Assembly (NCBI GenBank): GCA_963682025.1
Contig: OY821519.1
Span: 162,725,966-162,789,965, forward strand
Length of the DNA stretch: 64,000 nucleotides
Direction of reading: 5' to 3'
Origin: Cordilura impudica
Taxonomy: Eukaryota; Arthropoda; Insecta; Diptera; Scathophagidae
Position 1 is the first letter of the stretch, and the number at the start of each line of letters is the position of its first letter. Both the position numbers and the translations under genes were made by a program. Below, piece after piece: positions 52,057 through 64,000 of this stretch. A model generated the notes under the pieces. It saw only the letters and a list, made by a program, of their open reading frames with translations, had not been told where the DNA came from and searched no databases.

Positions 52057-52340
52057 TAGCGTTGTTCTGTCTGAAAAAGTAATGAAGTGTCTAGTTTTTT
52101 TCCGAAAATAATGAACGTTCGTGTTAGTGATTCTGTGCCCGCCTCAATTACTATTTGATTCCGAAAGCAGTTGAGAAGTTTATCAGTACATTCAATAGTA
52201 TAAGACAGAGAAATTTCGCTATGAATTGTAGCAGTGTCAGAATTTGCATCTTCTTCTAAGTTGTGGTTGCTTTGCAAAGCATGGATATTTTGCATGGCAT
52301 GAATATTTTGCCGTGACTGTGGTAGGTTTATATGAAGGGG
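52056..52340 (-). pseudogene. pol: Element H pol connector upstream of integrase
   Basis: The frame reads NHNLEEDANSDTATIHSEIS, LNCFRNQIVIEAGTES and FIIFGKK, a segment that lies between RNase H and integrase in gypsy-group pol. A short 18-bp tandem duplication (NIHAM/NIHAL) lies at about 52258-52300. Residues before about 52340 probably belong to the neighbouring LTR. Confidence 0.7.
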
Positions 52341-52963
52341 GTCCAGATGAAATAAAAGAAATGCAAGTTGTTTTCTTGTCTTCAATATTTTTATTTATTC
52401 CTCACTGTTGGTTATCGTTTAATTCTGATTCATTACTGATCATTAGTTTTACAATTTATGCTGCTTAAATACTAAAATATTTACACTAATGACAAAGGAA
52501 AAATGCCTAATCATTTCTATTATGACCCATACAATGTATATCAAAGTCATACCGCACACACAACACTTCTGGTCAACACATATTCTCTGTATACAGTCTG
52601 CGTGTGGCCAGTGATCTTGAAATAGTTTATTAAAGTACTCATATTGCGTTTTAGCTTGCGTGGCTGCTCTTGAATTAATTGCATTCTAGCATGAATCACC
52701 CAAACATAAACAAAGTACTTGACTCAAACATAAACAAAGTGTTTGATTTTCAATGTCACCACGTGTTGCAACAAGATACTCTTTTCCATGTGCACATCAA
52801 CAAAGTGTTTGATTTTCAATGTCACCACGTGTTGCAACAAGATACTCATTTACATGTAGAATATATTTAATATGACAAATACATTGTAATACATTTAATA
52901 TGACAAATACATTTCGGCATTTTCTCTTTGTACCCTTTATACCGCAAGAATGTATACACTACA
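52330..52963 (-). repeat. 3' LTR of element I
   Basis: On the minus strand the LTR starts TGTAGTGTATACATTC at 52963, right after a polypurine tract. The outer end near 52330 is approximate. Inside are two tandem units with period 66 (52735-52800 and 52801-52857; core GTTTGATTTTCAATGTCACC) and a shorter duplication of AACATAAACAAAGT. TATA-like and AATAAA signals lie near 52385-52470. Confidence 0.7.
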
Positions 52964-52976
52964 CCCTCACCCTTAA
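52964..52976 (-). promoter_or_regulatory. Polypurine tract of element I
   Basis: The minus strand reads TTAAGGGTGAGGG before TGTAGTG, with TTTCTC upstream, the same setting as in elements B and C. Confidence 0.72.
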
Positions 52977-53199
52977 GAGAAATCATCGAATTTTTGTAAA
53001 GTAAATAACAAACATTGGAGGATTCAAAGAATAGTGCATACTTATCTTGTTTTATTGTTTGTTTCCCTAACTTACATATGTGTAATAATTCTTGTTCTTA
53101 TATGGTATTATAATACTTTGCTTACAATTATCTTAATTCTATCGTAATAACTATTGTTCTTATGTGATAATATAATAATTTGTTTATAATTTTTTAATT

Positions 53200-53814
53200 C
53201 TAATTTTTATATTTTTTTAATAGGTTTTTATGATATGTCTTAATCTTATCTTTTACTTTAACTGCTACGTTCGACTTGCTAACCTCTACTACAGTGTACG
53301 GACCTTGGTAAGGTGCCTCGTTTTTTCTTCTATTTTCTATTCTAACTAATACTAAGTCTCCTACTTCTAAATATATGCTATTTGACTTGTCAGTTGAGTT
53401 TAATTGTCTATTTCTCTTCACGTTTTTTATCATCTTCTTCGCGTTTTGTAGAGAATATTTTAGCCTAGCCTTCAGTTCATTACCATAGTTTTCGGTATTG
53501 TATACCTTCGGATGATTCATGACTTCATCGCCTGGTAAACTTGGTAATTTCCCGAATATCAATTCAAATGGAGAGTATACAGTATCTACATGAGGTGTAA
53601 CATTGTATGCAAATGTATAATACGAAATCCATTCTTCCCAACTGTTATTTTCAACAAAAGACAAAAAGTATTCATTCAGAACCCTGTGGTTCCTTTCTAC
53701 AGTACCTAACGTCTCGTGGTGGTAAGGAGTTGAGAATCTCTGTTCAATTTTCAGTAGCTTACATATTTCCCTCATCTATTCATTTGTGAATTCTCTACCT
53801 CTATCCGATTTGAG
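53200..53814 (-). pseudogene. pol: Element I integrase, truncated by the AAT array
   Basis: The readable part begins at 53814 with SDRGREFTNE, the second catalytic aspartate block, then a stop, then MREICKLLKIEQRFSTPYHH with ETLGTVERNHRVLNEY (catalytic glutamate), VYSPFELIFGKLP, VGDLVLVRIENR and a GPYTVVEV module, ending HKNLLKKYKN. The part upstream, with the first catalytic aspartate and zinc region, is replaced by the (AAT)n array. It belongs to the same broad Ty3/gypsy group as B, C and E. Confidence 0.85.
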
Positions 53815-56300
<2,486 letters not shown>

Positions 56301-56500
56301 NNNNNNNNNNNNNNNNNNNNNNNNNNNNNNNNNNNNNNNNNNNNNNNNNNNNNNNNNNNNNNNNNNNNNNNNNNNNNNNNNNNNNNNNNNNNNNNNNNNN
56401 NNNNNNNNNNNNNNNNNNNNNNNNNNNNNNNNNNNNNNNNNNNNNNNNNNNNNNNNNNNNNNNNNNNNNNNNNNNNNNNNNNNNNNNNNNNNNNNNNNNN
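56301..56500. other. Assembly gap (200 N)
   Basis: Exactly 200 unknown bases; the true distance is not known. Confidence 0.99.
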
Positions 56501-56506
56501 AATACA

Positions 56507-57853
56507 AAATCTGGTTCTATACCCATACGAATTGCCAACACTACAGATCGCTCCTTGACTTTGCCTAAGAATACTGTCTTGGGAAAACTAATCGAGGCTG
56601 ATGTTATTGAGCCGGTCACAGAAAAGAGTGATGTTAAAATGTTTAATGAAATGGAGTTACCATCAGAACTCGACTATACTCAAAAAAATGATTTAAAAGA
56701 ATTATTTGAGGAGTTCGAATCCGTGTTTTCCTCCGGTCCATTAGATTTTGGAAAAACTTCTATTGTCAGACACCATATCGACACCGGCTGTTCGCAGCCC
56801 ATTAGACAACCGCCTCGCCGTTTACCGTTTTCAAAAAAAATTGAAGTACAAGAGCTCGTGCAGGACATGGCATGCCGTGGTGTAATAGAACCTTCCGAAA
56901 GTCCTTGGTCCTCTCCAGTGGTATTGGTACGAAAAAAGGATGGAACTTCAAGATTTTGTGTGGACTACCGACGTCTTAACGATGTTACGCGAAAAGACTC
57001 TTATCCATTGCCCAGAATGGATGAAATTTTGTCCACACTCTATGGATCACGCTGGTTCTCTACTATGGACTTACAAAGTGGTTTCTGGCAAGTGGAAATG
57101 GATCCCATGTCGAAAGAAAAAACAGCTTTTACTTGTGGGTCTGGTCTTTGGCAATTTAATGTTATGCCTTTCGGCTTATCAAACGCACCAGCAACCTTTG
57201 AACGCCTGATGGATGGCTTATTTTCAGGGCTGGTTTGGAAAGGAGCTTTAGTCTACTTGGATGACATTATTGTGCACTCCTCTTCCATTGAAGAACACAT
57301 TATGCATTTAAGGAAAGTATTTGAGCGGCTAAAAAGGGCTGGATTAAAATTAAGTCCAAAAAAATGTAATTTCTTTAAAGAGCGTGTTAATTATCTCGGT
57401 CATATTGTCGGCCGCCATGGACTAGAGCCAGACCCTGCAAAAATTGAAAAGGTATTGAGTTGGGAAGTTCCAAAATGCAAACGCGACCTTCGTGGTTTTC
57501 TTGGCCTTTGCTTCTATTATAGAAAGTTTATACACCAGTTTTCTACATTGGCACGTCCATTGACAGAGCTGACCGGGCTTAAACGGAAGTTTTTGTGGAC
57601 ACAAGGTGCAGATTATGCATACAACCTTCTCAAAATAAGACTTACGACAACACCAATTCTAGCCTTTCCAAATGAAAATGATTCTTTTATTTTGGACACA
57701 GACGCATCAAATTGTGGTATTGGCGCTGTCCTCAGCCAAGTGCAGAATGGTATAGAAAAAGTAATTGAGTATTATAGCAAGACCTTATCAAAATCCGAGA
57801 AGAATTACTGCGTTACGAGAAGAGAGTTGTTGGCAAGTGGTTACAGCAACTAA
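56507..57853 (+). pseudogene. pol: Element J pol: RT and RNase H start
   Basis: The frame is open from the gap. RT: SPWSSPVVLVRKKDG, RFCVDYRRLNDVT, FSTMDLQSGFWQVEMD, MPFGLSNAPATFERLMD, and the catalytic ALVYLDDIIVHSSS; thumb and connection LSPKKCNFFKERVNYLGHIV and LRGFLGLCFYYRKF. RNase H starts with FILDTDASNCGIGAVLSQ. After RRELLA a one-base shift at about 57838 moves the frame; a second shift near 57945 moves it again. Confidence 0.92.
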
Positions 57854-59437
57854 ACATTTTCATCCATATTTTTTTGGGAGACCATTTTTATTACGGACGG
57901 ATCATGCATCCCTTCGATGGTTGTGCAATTTTAAAGAGCCAGAGGGCAGCTTGCCAGATGGTTAGAACGTCTTCAGCAATATGATTTCGAAATTCAACAT
58001 CGAGCTGGTATAAAGCATGGCAATGCTGATGCTCTTTCAAGGCGCCCATGTACCGATTGTAATAATTGCAGTAGAGCCGAACAAAAAGAAGCATCTGATG
58101 TGTTAGCAGTTTCTACCTTACCCATGAACTTGATGAAAATGCAGGAGGAGGACGAAGTTTTAAGACAGGTTCGCCAATGGGTGTCAAATAGAGAGCGACC
58201 CGAAAAGCAGTCCATTATTATGGAGTCCCCCCAATTAAAAGCTTACTGGCACCTGTGGTTACGATTAGAGATGCGTGATGGTATACTTTGTTATTCACAT
58301 TTGGATTTGAAAGGCGACAGTCAAACATTGTTAATCCTTCCAAGTAAGCTAATTCCTGAAGTGATGATCCAGCTTCATAACTCGTTAACTGGGGGTCATT
58401 TGGGTAAACGCAAGACGATGAGTAAGGTCAAATCCAGATATTTTTGGGTAGGTCGTTCGTCAGATGTAAATACATGGTGTCGAAATTGTGTTAAGTGTGC
58501 ATCTCGTAAAGGCCCGTCGAGACGAACTGTTGGTCAACTTCAGCCTAGCATTATTGGAGCCCCCTTTGAACGGGTCGCAATAGATGTCTTAGGACCACTA
58601 CCACTTACTCTTGATGGTAACCGATATGTTTTAGTGATGATGGACTATTTCACGAAGTGGCCAGAATGTATAGCAATACCTGACCAGACAGCAGGGGTAG
58701 TGGCTGAAGTTATGGTTTCCAATCTTATATGCAGATTTGGTGTACCTTTCTTCGTTCATTCAGATCAAGGCCGTAATTTCGAATCGGAGGTTTTTCAGCA
58801 AGTGCTAAAAATATTGGGAGCAGAAAAACCACGTACCACTCCTTTAAGACCACAATCGGATGGTATGGTTGAGAAGTTCAACAGGACGCTGCTTGATTAC
58901 CTGTCCAAATTTGTAGACGAACATCAGAAAAACTGGGATCGCCTCTTGCCACTAGCTTTAATGGCATATAGAAGTTCAGTCCACGAATCTACAGGTTACT
59001 CTCCGGCACTTTTAAACTTTGGTCGAGAGTTGCGTTTACCTATTGACCTTGTCGTTAGTACTCCCCCAGAGGCTAGATCAGGTATATCACAATTTGCTTC
59101 AGAGATGCAAAACGCAACTAAAAACATTCAGAAATTAGCAAGAGAAAACCTTATTCTTAGTGCCGAAAGCATGAAACACCGCTATGATTTGAGATCAAAC
59201 CCTGTACAGTTCGAGTTGGGCCAGCAAGTTTGGGTGTATCTACCGATGCGCCGTAAAGGAAGATGTCCGAAGCTACAATCTGATTGGGTCGGACCGGCAG
59301 AAGTAGTTGCGAAGATAACGGATCTTGTATATAAAGTTAAGCTTAAGAATCAACGATCTACTCGCGTATTGCATATAAATAGGTTAGCCCAATATAACAT
59401 TGTTGTACCCAAACTCGGTCAGGAGCCTCGAGACTGA
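57838..59437 (+). CDS. pol: Element J pol: RNase H end and integrase
   Basis: After two small frame changes (57838 and about 57945) the RNase H end reads RPFLLRTDHASLRWLCNF and HGNADALSRR. The frame from about 57960 stays open to 59437. Integrase: zinc region LHNSLTGGHLGKRKT and WCRNCVKCASRKG; catalytic core AIDVLGPLPLTLDGNRY, VHSDQGRNFESEVF and PQSDGMVEKFNRTLL (D, D, E); C-terminal GPAEVVAKITDLVYKVKL. The integrase part looks intact; the listed start is a frame boundary, not a start codon. Confidence 0.9.
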
Positions 59438-59448
59438 AAGGGGGGCAA
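59436..59448 (+). promoter_or_regulatory. Polypurine tract of element J
   Basis: GAAAGGGGGGCAA directly after the pol stop and before the LTR start TGTAACG. Confidence 0.82.
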
Positions 59449-59781
59449 TGTAACGATTTTTAATAAAACGGTTCCGGTAACTGTTGTAAATCCGGTTGCG
59501 ATAACATTAACTCCGAATGGAAATACAACACTTCATTCTATAGATTAGTAAAGAGAATTGATAAGGCGCAAAACAAAAGAATAAATAATAAAATGAGCGC
59601 CAAAACTGAGGGATATAAGAAGAAGCATAACATTGCTTTTTTTTCACTTACCTCTCGGGAACTACAACGTACAACACGTACAACTTAAGCATTGTAATAT
59701 TTTTATAAAAAATAAAATTAATATTGGATTGGATTTGGGTTTGCTGTTTTATTTATTTGAAGAAAATAAAATTTCGCAACA
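59449..59781 (+). repeat. 3' LTR of element J
   Basis: 333 bp, TGTAACG...GCAACA, with TG/CA ends. ATAAAATTAATATT and AAATAAAATTTC near the end may serve polyadenylation. The 5' LTR is not in the window, so ends rest on termini and the polypurine tract. Confidence 0.78.
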
Positions 59782-59782
59782 C

Positions 59783-64000
<4,218 letters not shown>

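Larger units (their letters stand above)
49200..52390 (-). mobile_element. Element H: 3' half of a second errantivirus (integrase, env)
   Basis: On the minus strand the end of pol (connector and integrase, 50998-52385) is followed by env (49431-50963) and about 230 bp of 3' region. Everything upstream of the RNase H-integrase connector is gone; the LTR of element I abuts there. The proteins differ clearly from element A, so this is a different errantivirus lineage. A candidate LTR remnant with AATAAA signals lies at 49207-49340 but could not be bounded. Confidence 0.85.
56501..59781 (+). mobile_element. Element J: Ty3/gypsy element, 3' part
   Basis: The element enters from the gap within pol and has RT, RNase H, integrase, polypurine tract and 3' LTR. 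Its proteins (YLDDIIVHS, PQSDGMVEKFNRTL) differ from the mdg1-like and errantivirus elements, so it is another clade, which I cannot name with confidence. It has no env. The 5' LTR, gag and protease are in or beyond the gap. GC content and codon use are visibly higher than in the neighbours. Confidence 0.92.

Overview
This window looks like repeat-rich, probably heterochromatic, DNA of a higher dipteran fly. The evidence is a strongly AT-rich composition, insect-type retroelements (jockey-like LINEs with a PRE_C2HC/zinc-knuckle ORF1, gypsy-type errantiviruses with F-like env, mdg1/412-like LTR elements), primer-binding sites matching fly tRNA-Lys and tRNA-Arg, and a decayed fragment that reads as fly Dicer-1. 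I found no intact host gene, rRNA, tRNA or CRISPR array. Nearly everything is transposable elements, many nested inside one another. Species cannot be told from the sequence alone.

Layout. 1-843: 5' end of a jockey-like LINE (LINE-0, minus). 1290-1860: Tc1-like transposase relic. 2465-3272: old inverted repeat. 4191-19064: one gypsy-type provirus (element A, minus) with TGTA target duplications and LTRs at both ends. Its env is split by a 7.3-kb LINE (LINE-1, 4686-12002, 16-bp target duplication). LINE-1 in turn carries a 3.0-kb insertion (7168-10177) with an 8-bp target duplication and short inverted ends, which contains fragments of two host genes, Dicer-1 and a NOC3-like nucleolar protein.

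19439-39525: a second LINE copy (LINE-2, plus) split by a nest. Element B (21610-38302, mdg1-like) lies in LINE-2. Element D (28297-38104), a palindrome of two inverted LTRs around an 18-nt tRNA-Arg primer-binding site, lies in the 3' LTR of B. Element C (29445-37779), a young, nearly intact mdg1-like element, lies in D. About 39539-46325: element E, a decayed relative of B and C with unusual small ORFs where gag should be, split by a truncated LINE (F). 46318-46810: dispersed repeat. 47040-48807: element G, with ~450-bp inverted ends and a small zinc-finger/acidic ORF. 49200-52390: element H, an errantivirus 3' half (integrase, env; minus). 52330-53814: element I, LTR plus partial integrase (minus). 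53815-56300 (AAT)n, 56301-56500 assembly gap, 56501-59781 element J (gypsy pol and 3' LTR, plus), 59782-64000 (ATT)n.

How it works together. The three mdg1-like elements (B, C, E) share a plan: LTR, tRNA-Arg PBS, long leader, small membrane-protein ORF, gag without zinc knuckles, protease-RT-RNase H-integrase, and (B and C) a hairpin directly before the polypurine tract. LTR pairs read by eye give a relative order: B oldest (about nine substitutions in 350), A intermediate (about three in 363), C youngest (one in 352). The nesting order agrees. The best candidates for something undescribed are the Dicer-1-carrying insertion, the palindromic LTR-PBS element D, and the small membrane-protein ORF upstream of gag.
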